From assembly GCF_018613155.1 (NCBI RefSeq), contig NZ_JAGGQU010000018.1, positions 1 to 64,000 of the forward strand: 64,000 nucleotides of DNA. The letters run 5' to 3'. Shown piece after piece: positions 56,374 through 64,000 of this stretch; the first letter of the stretch is position 1; each line of letters opens with the position of its first letter. Source of the stretch: Bacillus sp. ISL-55. GTDB taxonomy: Bacteria; Bacillota; Bacilli; Bacillales; Cytobacillaceae. A program made the translations under genes and the position numbers. The notes below the pieces were generated by a model. It did not search any database. It saw nothing but the letters and a program-made list of their open reading frames with translations, and was not told the DNA's origin.

Positions 56374-56448
56374 TCTTTGCCGTCCTTTCTGCAGCTCTTT
56401 TTCTTTATTAAGGTGGTTGCTGGAATATGAAGCATTCTACAAAGCTTT

Positions 56449-56871
56449 TTAACGTCCTACAAAGTAAATCCAATGAAATAATGATCCGAATACCTTTCCC
56501 AGCACTATCGCCATGAGCAAATTCTCAAGTTTGTCATCCACCCTGACTCTTTTAGCGAGGATCGGAAGTACATTCAGGACCTCTGTCAAAGCCGCAGCCA
56601 GCATACCCACAAATATGCCACCCGCCAATCCAAGCGGAATGGTAACCAGTGGAGAAAAACTGAGAAGCGGATCCCTTAAGCTGCCGACAGTTCCCAATAG
56701 GGCTCCCAGGACAACAGCCCATTCATACCAGGAAATCAATTTCATCGTCTTCGTGAGCTGTGTAAGTCTGGGTATGACTCCTAGGACGGACAAAAACGCA
56801 ACAAAACCAGATCCTACCGCTAGCCCACTCGCCAGTCCAACAAGAATTATGAATAAGATACTAATCGTCAT
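56449..56871 (-). CDS. spoVAB: Stage V sporulation protein AB
   Basis: A 140-residue membrane protein with about four helices (SILFIILVGLASGLAVGSGF at the start). Part of the spoVA set that moves dipicolinic acid into and out of the spore. It overlaps spoVAA by 11 nt, so it is translationally coupled. Confidence 0.94.
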   Translation of the reverse strand: MTISILFIILVGLASGLAVGSGFVAFLSVLGVIPRLTQLTKTMKLISWYEWAVVLGALLGTVGSLRDPLLSFSPLVTIPLGLAGGIFVGMLAAALTEVLNVLPILAKRVRVDDKLENLLMAIVLGKVFGSLFHWIYFVGR

Positions 56872-57478
56872 CTATATGCTTCACGCTTTCCTTGTTTTCA
56901 TGCAAGATTACATACTGGTCAAGCGATTGCTGGTAGTTGAACATTTCAACTTCAAGAGGACTGGGCTCTTCATTCAATCTCTTTTTAAATACATGGTTAA
57001 AAAATAAGATCATGCCAACCCCAATTCCGATTGAATAAGGAATTTGGAATAATAGCGGCTTCTCAACTTCTTCTCCTGTCATAATGTAATAAAGACGCTC
57101 ATGGACCGTTTGCATACTAACATCCTCATGGAAATTCATAATGGTCAATGCTGCACCAAAAAACAACAGGAACCAGACGAGGATAAAAAATGGAATCGAC
57201 ATTCCTTTTTTCTTGTAAATCACCTCGATAATCGTTTGCGGCGGCCCAACAGCCTGAACCTCATGATCCCTGTAAATCCCGGTGATAAATTCAATGACCT
57301 TCATGACATCAACAATGTGGATATGATCCTTAGGCGTAACTTTAAGGACCTGTAGTGCTGCCAATTCCTCATAAATATCCTCACTGGCAATGATCTGCGC
57401 TATATCCTTTAACAAAAGTGATTCCTCAGGCTTGACCTGGACGCGATTTCGCATGCGGATATAAATCGTTTTTTCCAT
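56861..57478 (-). CDS. spoVAA: Stage V sporulation protein AA
   Basis: A 205-residue protein with an N-terminal soluble domain and two membrane helices (FILVWFLLFFGAALTIMNF; SIGIGVGMILFFNHVF), matching SpoVAA. Start 57478 follows GGAAGTG and gives the B. subtilis length; the longer frame adds six residues. First gene of the operon, about 40 nt after a sigma-G-like -10 box. Confidence 0.94.
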   Translation of the reverse strand: MEKTIYIRMRNRVQVKPEESLLLKDIAQIIASEDIYEELAALQVLKVTPKDHIHIVDVMKVIEFITGIYRDHEVQAVGPPQTIIEVIYKKKGMSIPFFILVWFLLFFGAALTIMNFHEDVSMQTVHERLYYIMTGEEVEKPLLFQIPYSIGIGVGMILFFNHVFKKRLNEEPSPLEVEMFNYQQSLDQYVILHENKESVKHIDDD

Positions 57479-57515
57479 CAGATTCACTTCCAACACATTG
57501 TTTTCCTCGTATATT

Positions 57516-57522
57516 TAGTATG
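57516..57522 (-). promoter_or_regulatory. Sigma-G-like -10 box of spoVA
   Basis: CATACTA on the minus strand equals the sigma-G -10 core CATnnTA and lies about 40 nt before spoVAA. A GCATC that could serve as -35 is 20 nt upstream, two longer than ideal. Forespore control of spoVA by sigma-G is known in B. subtilis. Confidence 0.5.
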
Positions 57523-57607
57523 GATTCCTCCCGTTTTTTCATGATGCCCAATAATTGGTTAAGGTGGCAAGCCACATTTAAGACTTCATTTTTCATAATC
57601 CTTATTT

Positions 57608-57985
57608 TTAGAGACCTCTAAGTTATTGGTGACCTCTTTTTTCGAGATTTTGGTTTTTTAGGGCGCCAATATGCTTTATTGGTGACCTCTTTTCTGGAAT
57701 CTTAGGTTTTTAGGTCACCAATACGCTTTATTGGTGACCTCTTTTCTGGAATCTTAGGTTTTTAGGTCACCAATACGCTTCATTGGTGACCTCTTTTCTG
57801 GAATCTTAGGTTTTTAGGGCACCAATACGCTCCATTGGTGACCTCTTTTCTGAAACCTCAGGTTTTTAGGGCGCCAATACGCTCCATTGGTGACCTCTTT
57901 TCTGGAATCTCAGGTTTTTAGGGCGCCAATACGCTTTATTGGTGACCTCTTTTTCCAGAATCCCAGCATTCCGGGTGCCAATATC
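57608..57985. repeat. Tandem hairpin array III, 52-bp period
   Basis: Seven units with TTGGTGACC at 57626, 57679, 57731, 57783, 57835, 57887 and 57939 (spacing 53, then 52 five times). In the best units arm GGTCACCAATA, loop CGCTT and arm TATTGGTGACC make a perfect 11-bp hairpin; the linker is TCTTTTCTGGAATCTTAGG plus a T run. In some units the left arm reads GGGCGCCAATA and the hairpin is partly lost. It lies between the sigF terminator and the spoVA promoter. Confidence 0.93.
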
Positions 57986-58005
57986 CTAGAACGAGTAGAA
58001 AAACG

Positions 58006-58042
58006 CAAAAAAGCCATATGGATTCAAAGATCCATACGGCCT
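58006..58042 (-). terminator. Terminator of the spoIIA operon
   Basis: On the minus strand GCCGTATGGAT pairs with ATCCATATGGC (one G-T pair) around a 6-nt loop, then TTTTTTG. It overlaps the sigF end. Confidence 0.88.
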
Positions 58043-58782
58043 TTCATTTGCTGCAGTATTTTCTTTTCGAGACGTGAGACCTGGACCTGGGAGATTCCCA
58101 GTCGGACTGCAACCTCGGATTGGGTTTGATCCTTATAATATCTCAAATACACGATCAGTCTTTCCCGTTCGTCCAGTTCGTTTATTGCCTCTTTTAATGC
58201 GATTTTATCAAACCAGCGGCCCTCTTCCCCATTGTCAATTTGATCAAGAAGAGTGATTGGGTCGCCGTCGTTTTCGTAAACCGTTTCATGGATGGACGCA
58301 GGAGTGCGGCTTGCTTCCTGTGCCATGATCACATCTTCAGGCGAAATTTCCAGAAACTCGGCAATTTCATTGACAGTTGGGACCCTGCCCAATGTTTTGG
58401 AAAGCTCATCCTTCGCTTTCCTGATTTTATTGCCTGTTTCTTTTAGTGACCTGCTTACTTTCACGGTACCGTCATCCCTGATGAAACGCTGAATTTCACC
58501 AATGATCATTGGAACGGCATACGTCGAAAACTTCACATCATACGAGAGGTCAAATTTATCAACTGACTTCAAGAGGCCGATGCTGCCTATCTGGAATAGG
58601 TCGTCAGGTTCATATCCCCTGTTGAGGAACCGTTGGACGACAGACCATACGAGTCGCATGTTTTTCTGGACGATTAGGTCCCTTGCGGCCTGGTCCCCTT
58701 GCTGGCTTCTCAAAATCAGTTCTTTGACTTCATGGTCCTTAAGATACGTTTGGCTATTATCCTTTTTTACCTCCACATCCAT
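58024..58782 (-). CDS. sigF: Sporulation sigma factor SigF
   Basis: The first forespore-specific sigma factor. The 252-residue protein has sigma region 2 (RLVWSVVQRFLNRGYEPDDL, FSTYAVPMIIGEIQRFIRDD), region 3, and region 4 (QSEVAVRLGISQVQVSRLEK). It is held inactive by SpoIIAB until SpoIIAA is dephosphorylated. Last gene of spoIIA, 13 nt after spoIIAB. Confidence 0.97.
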   Translation of the reverse strand: MDVEVKKDNSQTYLKDHEVKELILRSQQGDQAARDLIVQKNMRLVWSVVQRFLNRGYEPDDLFQIGSIGLLKSVDKFDLSYDVKFSTYAVPMIIGEIQRFIRDDGTVKVSRSLKETGNKIRKAKDELSKTLGRVPTVNEIAEFLEISPEDVIMAQEASRTPASIHETVYENDGDPITLLDQIDNGEEGRWFDKIALKEAINELDERERLIVYLRYYKDQTQSEVAVRLGISQVQVSRLEKKILQQMKGRMDL

Positions 58783-58795
58783 AGGCAGAACTCCC

Positions 58796-59236
58796 TTAAT
58801 TGCACAGCGCTTTGCTCTTTGACAGGTGCTTTTTCAAACGAATCTCTGTCCCAAAGCCGGGCTCTGATCTCACTTGTACTTCGTCCATGAAATTTTCCAT
58901 AATTGTAAAACCCATACCGGACCTTTCGAGTTCAGGCTTGGATGTATAAAGTGGCTGCATGGCTTCATCGATATCTGGAATCCCTATTCCTTCGTCTTTA
59001 ATCAGCATTTCCACCGTTCCATCCTGAATCATCACAGAAATAAACACTTTTCCGTCTGGATTACTTTCGTATCCGTGAATGATAGCATTCGTTACCGCTT
59101 CCGAGACTACCGTCTTTATTTCGGTCAGTTCATCCATCGTTGGGTCCAGCTGTGCAATGAATGCAGCGACCGTCACGCGGGCAAAAGATTCATTTTGGCT
59201 TAATGCGCTAAAATGAATATTCATTTCATTCTTCAT
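58796..59236 (-). CDS. spoIIAB: Anti-sigma factor and kinase SpoIIAB
   Basis: A 146-residue GHKL-type kinase that binds SigF and phosphorylates SpoIIAA. The ATP-binding boxes are seen: [13 protein letters not shown] (N box), [10 protein letters not shown] (G1) and [13 protein letters not shown] (G2). It lies 3 nt after spoIIAA. Confidence 0.97.
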   Translation of the reverse strand: MKNEMNIHFSALSQNESFARVTVAAFIAQLDPTMDELTEIKTVVSEAVTNAIIHGYESNPDGKVFISVMIQDGTVEMLIKDEGIGIPDIDEAMQPLYTSKPELERSGMGFTIMENFMDEVQVRSEPGFGTEIRLKKHLSKSKALCN

Positions 59237-59239
59237 GTA

Positions 59240-59590
59240 TCAAGCAACCCCCAATCTCTCTAATGCATATTCTTCTGACGGATCAAGACGGATAATCTTG
59301 AATAAACCCGACATGTCAAATAACCTCTTGATTGGCGGAGAAATTGCGCATACTACCATCTCTCCATGAAGCTGCTTGATTTGTTTATACCTTCCTAAAA
59401 CTACCCCTAGACCCGAACTATCCATAAAGGTGAGGTGTTCGAGGTTCAAGACAATATGGCGGACTTCTTCGTTTTCAAGGGCTTTTGTTGCCTGCTCGCG
59501 AAGCTGGTCTGCAGTATGGTGATCTAATTCACCACTAACTCGAATCAATAAGACGTCATGCTTCACTTCAATATCAATGTTAAGACTCAC
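59240..59590 (-). CDS. spoIIAA: Anti-anti-sigma factor SpoIIAA
   Basis: A 116-residue STAS-domain protein. The regulated serine is S58 in FMDSSGLGV; when unphosphorylated it frees SigF from SpoIIAB. The start is a GTG at 59590, with AAGGAGG upstream. First gene of spoIIA, behind a good sigma-H promoter. dacF lies 142 nt upstream on the same strand, so late readthrough, as in B. subtilis, is possible. Confidence 0.97.
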   Translation of the reverse strand: MSLNIDIEVKHDVLLIRVSGELDHHTADQLREQATKALENEEVRHIVLNLEHLTFMDSSGLGVVLGRYKQIKQLHGEMVVCAISPPIKRLFDMSGLFKIIRLDPSEEYALERLGVA

Positions 59591-59623
59591 TATCCAAAGC
59601 CTCCTTATCTGGTATAGTGAGTC

Positions 59624-59653
59624 AATTTCTCCATTGACTAAGCCAAATCCTTC
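59624..59653 (-). promoter_or_regulatory. Sigma-H promoter of spoIIA
   Basis: On the minus strand GAAGGATTT (59645-59653) fits the sigma-H -35 RnAGGAWWW exactly; after a 12-bp spacer comes GGAGAAATT (59624-59632), one mismatch from RnnGAATWW. Sigma-H control of spoIIA is known in B. subtilis. Confidence 0.75.
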
Positions 59654-59732
59654 TAAAGAACAAAACTAGTGTCTATTCGCTAAAACTAGATGGAATAGCA
59701 GTGTTTTCGACAATTCCGCGAGGGAATTTTCA

Positions 59733-60911
59733 CTATTGCTGGTTTCCAGCCCTCGTAAACATCCCGAATGAGCGTTTATACAGTACCCACCAGCTTGCTT
59801 TTTCCACCTTTGCATCTGCAACCAGAGGCGTTTCCGCAAGGGTCTTGCCGTCTTTTACCAGCTTCAAAGTGCCAACTCGGTCTCCTTTTTCGACTGGCGC
59901 TTTAAGACTTTTATTCATAGTGATTTTCTGCTTTACGTCTTTTATGTCTGCTCCTTTTTTGGTTAGGAGAGAGACACTTTCAGATGTAACGGCATTTATT
60001 GTCTTCTTATCACCTTTGCTGATTGCTGCCTTTCCTAGTGGATGACCTTTCTTGAACATAGGATGGGTCTGGTATTGACTGAACGCATAGTCCAGCATCT
60101 TCGTTACCTGTGCATTCCTGGCCTTGGAGGTAGGTGCTCCAAACACAACAGCAATCGCACGCATGCCATCCTTTTCTGCAGTAGCAGTAAGGCAATATTT
60201 CGCTTCATTCGTAAAGCCTGTTTTCAGGCCATCTACCCCAGGGTAAAAACGAACAAGCTTATTCGTATTGACTAGCCAGAATTTCTTATCAGAATCCTCA
60301 CGGAGATAATCTTCATATGTTCCAGTAAACTTGGTGATTTTTTCGTATTTCAACAATTCTTTTGCCATCATTGCCATATCATATGCCGAGCTGTAATGGC
60401 CATCGACAGGCAATCCAGTGGTATTTTTGAACACTGTATTTTTCAGGCCAAGTTCCTTTAATTTATCATTCATCATTTTTACGAATGCCTCTTCTGAGCC
60501 GCCAATACGCTCAGCCATTGCAACTGACGCATCGTTTCCAGATCCAATTGCTATTCCTTTCAGCAACTGCTCAACTGTCATTTCTTCTCCTGGCTCAAGG
60601 AAGATTTGAGATCCACCCATTGATGCGGCATATTCACTGGCACGGACCTTTTCGTCCATTTTTAGCCTTCCTTCATCGAGCGCTTCCATGATTAAAAGCA
60701 TCGTCATGATTTTAGTCATGCTGGCTGGCGGCAGCTTTTCATGACTGTTTTTATCAAATAGTACCTGACCTGTATCCCGTTCAATCAAAATAGCCGAACT
60801 GGCATCATTGGCGAGTCCAGTGTCTCCTTCATTCGCATATCCTTTTGGGGAGATAATTGCTGCGCCCATCATAAAAACAAGCAGTAAACTCGTTAACTTT
60901 CTCAGCTTCAT
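59733..60911 (-). CDS. dacF: Forespore D-alanyl-D-alanine carboxypeptidase DacF
   Basis: A low-molecular-weight penicillin-binding protein that trims peptide side chains in cortex or germ-cell wall. The 392-residue protein has a signal peptide (to about residue 26) and motifs S64-M-T-K67, SGN (IGSGNDASV) and KTG (GLKTGFT). Start 60911 is chosen for its spacing to AGGAGGG; an ATG two codons up is possible, and the longest frame is not. It lies upstream of spoIIAA, as in B. subtilis. Confidence 0.95.
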   Translation of the reverse strand: MKLRKLTSLLLVFMMGAAIISPKGYANEGDTGLANDASSAILIERDTGQVLFDKNSHEKLPPASMTKIMTMLLIMEALDEGRLKMDEKVRASEYAASMGGSQIFLEPGEEMTVEQLLKGIAIGSGNDASVAMAERIGGSEEAFVKMMNDKLKELGLKNTVFKNTTGLPVDGHYSSAYDMAMMAKELLKYEKITKFTGTYEDYLREDSDKKFWLVNTNKLVRFYPGVDGLKTGFTNEAKYCLTATAEKDGMRAIAVVFGAPTSKARNAQVTKMLDYAFSQYQTHPMFKKGHPLGKAAISKGDKKTINAVTSESVSLLTKKGADIKDVKQKITMNKSLKAPVEKGDRVGTLKLVKDGKTLAETPLVADAKVEKASWWVLYKRSFGMFTRAGNQQ

Positions 60912-61002
60912 GGCCATAACCCTCCTATCTTTATAAGGTCTATTTTTTCCAATGAATCCATTTTTATACAAACAAGGTATATAAAACCGATATTTTTGCA
61001 CA

Positions 61003-61036
61003 CAAAAAAAGCGAAGAGTCCCCTCTTCGCTTTTGT
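61003..61036 (-). terminator. Terminator of deoB-punA-pdp
   Basis: On the minus strand AAAGCGAAGAG pairs with CTCTTCGCTTT around a 4-nt loop, then seven Ts. Confidence 0.92.
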
Positions 61037-61045
61037 CTACACTAT

Positions 61046-62350
61046 TTATTCTGTAATTTCTTCATGAACCAAAATCGGTGCATCAACATGTTCACTTGAA
61101 ACCTTAATATTTTCATACAGCATTTCTTTCACTTCGTTTACATCCTCGAAGTTGCTGTAAATAGTTAAAAGAGAGTCGCCTTTTTCGACTTTGTCGCCGA
61201 TTTTCTTGCGCAATACCAAACCTACGGCCAAATCGATTTCTGATTCCTTTGTAGCTCTTCCTGCACCAAGCAGCATTGCGGCAGTTCCCACTTCGTCAGC
61301 AACGATTTCAGCAACATAGCCTGCTTCTTTTGCTTCAAGTTCGAAGGTGTATTTTGCTTGTGGAAGCCTGCTTGGATCATCAACAACAGAAGCATCGCCA
61401 CCCTGAGATTCCAGGAATACCTTGAACGTTTCAAGAGCAGATCCGTTTTTGATCACTTCTTCTAATTTGCTGCGTGCTTCTCCAAGGGACTCAGCTTTTC
61501 CAGCCAGGAATACCATGTGGCTTCCGAGTGTCAAGCAAAGTTCTGTCAGGTCTTCTGGACCTTCACCTTTCAATGTATCGATTGCTTCCTTAACCTCTAA
61601 AGCATTACCGATTGCATATCCCAATGGCTGGCTCATGTCTGAAATAACAGCCATTGTCCTGCGGCCGACATTATTTCCAATGCGCACCATTGCCTTTGCC
61701 AGTTCGCGGGAATCATCGAGTGTTTTCATGAATGCACCTGCACCTGTTTTAACATCCAGAACGATCGCATCAGCTCCAGCAGCGATTTTCTTGCTCATGA
61801 TGGAGCTTGCAATCAATGGGATGCTGTCAACAGTAGCTGTTACATCACGCAATGAATACAGCTTTTTATCAGCCGGAGTTAAATTTCCGCTTTGGCCGAT
61901 TACTGCAATTTTATTTTTATTTACGAGATTGATGAATTCGTCATTGTCGATTTCGACATGGAAGCCTTCAACGGATTCCAGCTTGTCGATTGTTCCGCCC
62001 GTATGGCCTAGGCCGCGCCCAGACATTTTTGCGACCGGAACACCTACAGCTGCAACTAATGGCCCTAATACAAGAGTTGTCGTGTCGCCTACACCGCCGG
62101 TAGAATGCTTGTCGACCTTAACTCCTTCAATGGCAGAAAGGTCAATCTGGTCACCAGACTTCACCATCGCCATCGTAAGGTCAGCACGTTCTTTTTCCGT
62201 CATTCCCTTGAAGAAAATCGCCATTGTCAGCGCACTTACCTGGTAATCAGGAATTGAGCCATCTGTATATCCATCAACAAAAAATTGAATTTCTTCAGTT
62301 GATAATTCATGCCCGTCACGTTTTTTTTCAATAACGTCAACCATTCTCAT
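61046..62350 (-). CDS. pdp: Pyrimidine-nucleoside phosphorylase
   Basis: Splits uridine, thymidine and deoxyuridine to base and (deoxy)ribose-1-phosphate. The 434-residue protein has the phosphate-binding KHSTGGVGD starting at K81, the family signature [17 protein letters not shown], and the DVKTGAGAF loop. Start 62350 gives MRMVDVI, matching B. subtilis Pdp; the leader AGTGGTGAT serves as ribosome site. It ends the deoB-punA-pdp salvage operon. Confidence 0.96.
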   Translation of the reverse strand: MRMVDVIEKKRDGHELSTEEIQFFVDGYTDGSIPDYQVSALTMAIFFKGMTEKERADLTMAMVKSGDQIDLSAIEGVKVDKHSTGGVGDTTTLVLGPLVAAVGVPVAKMSGRGLGHTGGTIDKLESVEGFHVEIDNDEFINLVNKNKIAVIGQSGNLTPADKKLYSLRDVTATVDSIPLIASSIMSKKIAAGADAIVLDVKTGAGAFMKTLDDSRELAKAMVRIGNNVGRRTMAVISDMSQPLGYAIGNALEVKEAIDTLKGEGPEDLTELCLTLGSHMVFLAGKAESLGEARSKLEEVIKNGSALETFKVFLESQGGDASVVDDPSRLPQAKYTFELEAKEAGYVAEIVADEVGTAAMLLGAGRATKESEIDLAVGLVLRKKIGDKVEKGDSLLTIYSNFEDVNEVKEMLYENIKVSSEHVDAPILVHEEITE

Positions 62351-62391
62351 CATTATCACCACTTATCATTATTTAGCCAAGAAGCTATTGA

Positions 62392-63216
62392 TTACTGATT
62401 TCCTAACGTTTTTACAATTTCATTTACTAGTAAAAGGAAGCTAGACTTCACCTTTTCAGTCGTTTCGATTACCTCATCATGGCTTAACGGCTGGTCCAGG
62501 ATCCCAGCTGCCATATTTGAGATACAAGAAATACCGAGCACTTCAAGTCCTGAATGTCTCGCAACGATGACTTCTGGTACTGTGGACATTCCGACTGCAT
62601 CTCCGCCCATTGTACGGATCATCCTTACTTCTGCAGGTGTTTCGTAAACTGGTCCAGGATTTCCGACATATACTCCCTCTTTAATCGTCAATTTGTTCTT
62701 GTCAGCAACCTCTTTCGCAATCCCTCTTAAATTCTTTGAATATGCTTCACTCATATCCGGGAAGCGCACGCCGAAACGTGAATCGTTTGGCCCAATAAGC
62801 GGATTTGTTCCCATATTGTTGATATGGTCTGTAATGATCATCAAGTCGCCTGGCTCAAAGCTTTCATTCACACCGCCGGCTGCGTTCGTAACGATCAGTT
62901 TAGCAATTCCAAGTTCTTTCATAACTCGAACCGGGAAGGTAACTTTATCCATACTGTAGCCTTCATAATAATGGAAACGCCCTTGCATCACGATTACTTC
63001 CACACCGCTGAGCTGTCCGCAAACCAGCTGACCTGCGTGGCCTTCTACAGTGGAAACCGGGAATCCCGGGATTTCGTTATAAGGAATCTTAACCTGGTTT
63101 TCAATATCTTCAGCAAGAACACCAAGCCCAGAACCGAGAATCAATCCGATTTTCGGCTGCTCCTTAAGCTTGTCATTGATAAAAGATACTGCATTTTGAA
63201 TTTGATTGTAATCCAT
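62392..63216 (-). CDS. punA: Purine-nucleoside phosphorylase
   Basis: Phosphorolyses guanosine and inosine-type nucleosides to base and ribose-1-phosphate. The 274-residue trimeric-type enzyme shows LGSGLG (phosphate), [20 protein letters not shown] and the late [14 protein letters not shown] motif. It lies 12 nt after deoB and 41 nt before pdp. It corresponds to B. subtilis pupG. Confidence 0.96.
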   Translation of the reverse strand: MDYNQIQNAVSFINDKLKEQPKIGLILGSGLGVLAEDIENQVKIPYNEIPGFPVSTVEGHAGQLVCGQLSGVEVIVMQGRFHYYEGYSMDKVTFPVRVMKELGIAKLIVTNAAGGVNESFEPGDLMIITDHINNMGTNPLIGPNDSRFGVRFPDMSEAYSKNLRGIAKEVADKNKLTIKEGVYVGNPGPVYETPAEVRMIRTMGGDAVGMSTVPEVIVARHSGLEVLGISCISNMAAGILDQPLSHDEVIETTEKVKSSFLLLVNEIVKTLGNQ

Positions 63217-63228
63217 AAAATCCTCTCC

Positions 63229-64000
63229 TTATTTTAATTCCTTCAGGAAGCTTGTTCCGTGTTCAGGCATTTTCACATTAAAGTTTTCCGCAACAGTAGC
63301 ACCAATGTCAGCAAATGTTTTACGGACAGGCAGTTCTTTTCCTTCATTCATTCCCTTTGAGTAAACGAGGAGCGGCACGTATTCACGTGTATGGTCTGTT
63401 CCGTAATGAACCGGATCATTTCCGTGGTCAGCCGTAATGATGAGAAGGTCATCCTCTTTCAATTTCTCAAATACCTCAGGAAGGCGGGCATCATATTCTT
63501 CCAGTGCCTTACCATAGCCTTCCGGATCGCGACGATGTCCGAATAAAGCATCAAAATCAACAAGATTCAGGAAGCTTAATCCTGTAAAATCCTGATCCAA
63601 CGTTTGGAGCAATTTATCCATTCCGTCCATATTTGACACTGTACGAAGAGATTCTGTCACGCCTTCACCGTCATAGATATCCGAGATTTTACCGATCGCC
63701 AGTACATCAAGGCCTGAATCCTTCAATTCATTCATAACTGTTCTGCCAAATGGCTTCAGCGCATAGTCATGGCGGTTGGATGTACGTTTGAAGTCCCCTG
63801 GTTCACCGGTAAATGGTCTTGCGATGACTCTTCCGACCATGTATTTTTCATCAAGTGTCAATTCCCTTGCAATTTTACAAATATCATAAAGCTCTTCAAT
63901 AGGAACGATTTCTTCATGCGCAGCGATTTGCAGAACCGAGTCAGCAGATGTATAGACGATTAACGCCCCTGTCTTCATATGCTCTTCGCCAAGCTCGACA
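63229..64000 (-). CDS. deoB: Phosphopentomutase (C-terminal part; runs off the window)
   Basis: Interconverts (deoxy)ribose-1- and 5-phosphate, joining nucleoside salvage to the pentose pathway. Only the last ~257 residues are present; the frame stays open to the end (VELGEEH before [15 protein letters not shown]). Alkaline-phosphatase-fold metal motifs are seen: ITADHGNDP and [14 protein letters not shown]. The true start is beyond position 64000. First visible gene of the salvage operon (drm in B. subtilis). Confidence 0.95.
   Translation of the reverse strand, partial: VELGEEHMKTGALIVYTSADSVLQIAAHEEIVPIEELYDICKIARELTLDEKYMVGRVIARPFTGEPGDFKRTSNRHDYALKPFGRTVMNELKDSGLDVLAIGKISDIYDGEGVTESLRTVSNMDGMDKLLQTLDQDFTGLSFLNLVDFDALFGHRRDPEGYGKALEEYDARLPEVFEKLKEDDLLIITADHGNDPVHYGTDHTREYVPLLVYSKGMNEGKELPVRKTFADIGATVAENFNVKMPEHGTSFLKELK

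Noticed and set aside
57608-57985. Tandem array considered as a CRISPR
   Set aside because: Whole 52-bp units repeat head to tail with no unique spacers, and no cas genes are present. The same applies to the arrays at 18.1 and 38.3 kb.

Overview
The window is a chromosomal segment from an endospore-forming member of the Bacillaceae. The evidence is hbs, spoIVA, the sigF operon, spoVA, spmAB, dacB/dacF, sleB-ypeB and cotJ, with strong AGGAGG-type ribosome sites and many TTG starts. Gene order closely follows the Bacillus subtilis hbs-to-drm interval, read in reverse. The proteins are clearly not B. subtilis and look like a Mesobacillus/Cytobacillus-type bacillus, but the species cannot be fixed from sequence alone. 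I see no prophage, transposase, CRISPR array, rRNA or tRNA.

Layout. 1-8.3 kb: hbs, spoIVA, yphF-yphE, gpsA, der, and a three-gene YIEGIA membrane operon (yphA, yphB, capping subunit). 8.5-13.5 kb: small ypzI, then fni, ypfD, an acyltransferase, cmk, ypfB, ypfA. 14-21 kb: ypeB, sleB, prsW, ansA (plus strand), ypdA, gudB. 21-31 kb: mecB-like gene, a MerR/cobalamin sensor, ypbG, an unknown membrane protein, a CBS protein, cotJABC (plus), ypbF, ypbE, ypbD, recQ, ypbB, and fer (plus). 31.4-36.1 kb: ribU behind an FMN riboswitch, serA (plus), a HisJ-like PHP enzyme, and a LysM endopeptidase. 36.3-45.4 kb: rsiX-sigX, resE-resD-resC-resB-resA, rluB. 46-54 kb: spmB-spmA-dacB, ypuI, an unknown gene, scpB-scpA, a YjcZ-type peptide, ypuF, ribT, a 31-residue membrane peptide, lysA. 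54.3-64 kb: a shortened spoVA operon, sigF-spoIIAB-spoIIAA, dacF, pdp, punA, and deoB running off the end.

How the genes work together. Much of the window serves sporulation and germination: the sigma-F switch, SpoIVA coat basement layer, CotJ coat proteins, cortex carboxypeptidases, SpoVA proteins and SleB/YpeB. Other blocks serve cytochrome c maturation with its ResDE regulator, chromosome condensation (HU, ScpAB), nucleoside salvage (deoB-punA-pdp) and envelope stress (SigX/RsiX).

The most unusual content is intergenic. Three tandem arrays (18.1, 38.3 and 57.6 kb) have different sequences but the same 52-53 bp period, with an inverted repeat in every unit. That spacing is close to five turns of B-DNA, and each array sits in a terminator-bounded gap. 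A second family of structured ~180-bp elements occurs at 3.7, 26.4 and 31.2 kb with a related ~108-bp element at 45.6 kb; its inner hairpin shows a compensatory base change. A third, GC-rich inverted-repeat element lies at 13.8 kb. Among proteins, the MerR regulator at 21.7 kb carries the W-x9-EH and E-x-H-x2-G residues of AdoB12 photoreceptors (CarH/LitR), and the spoVA operon lacks spoVAC, spoVAD and spoVAEb.
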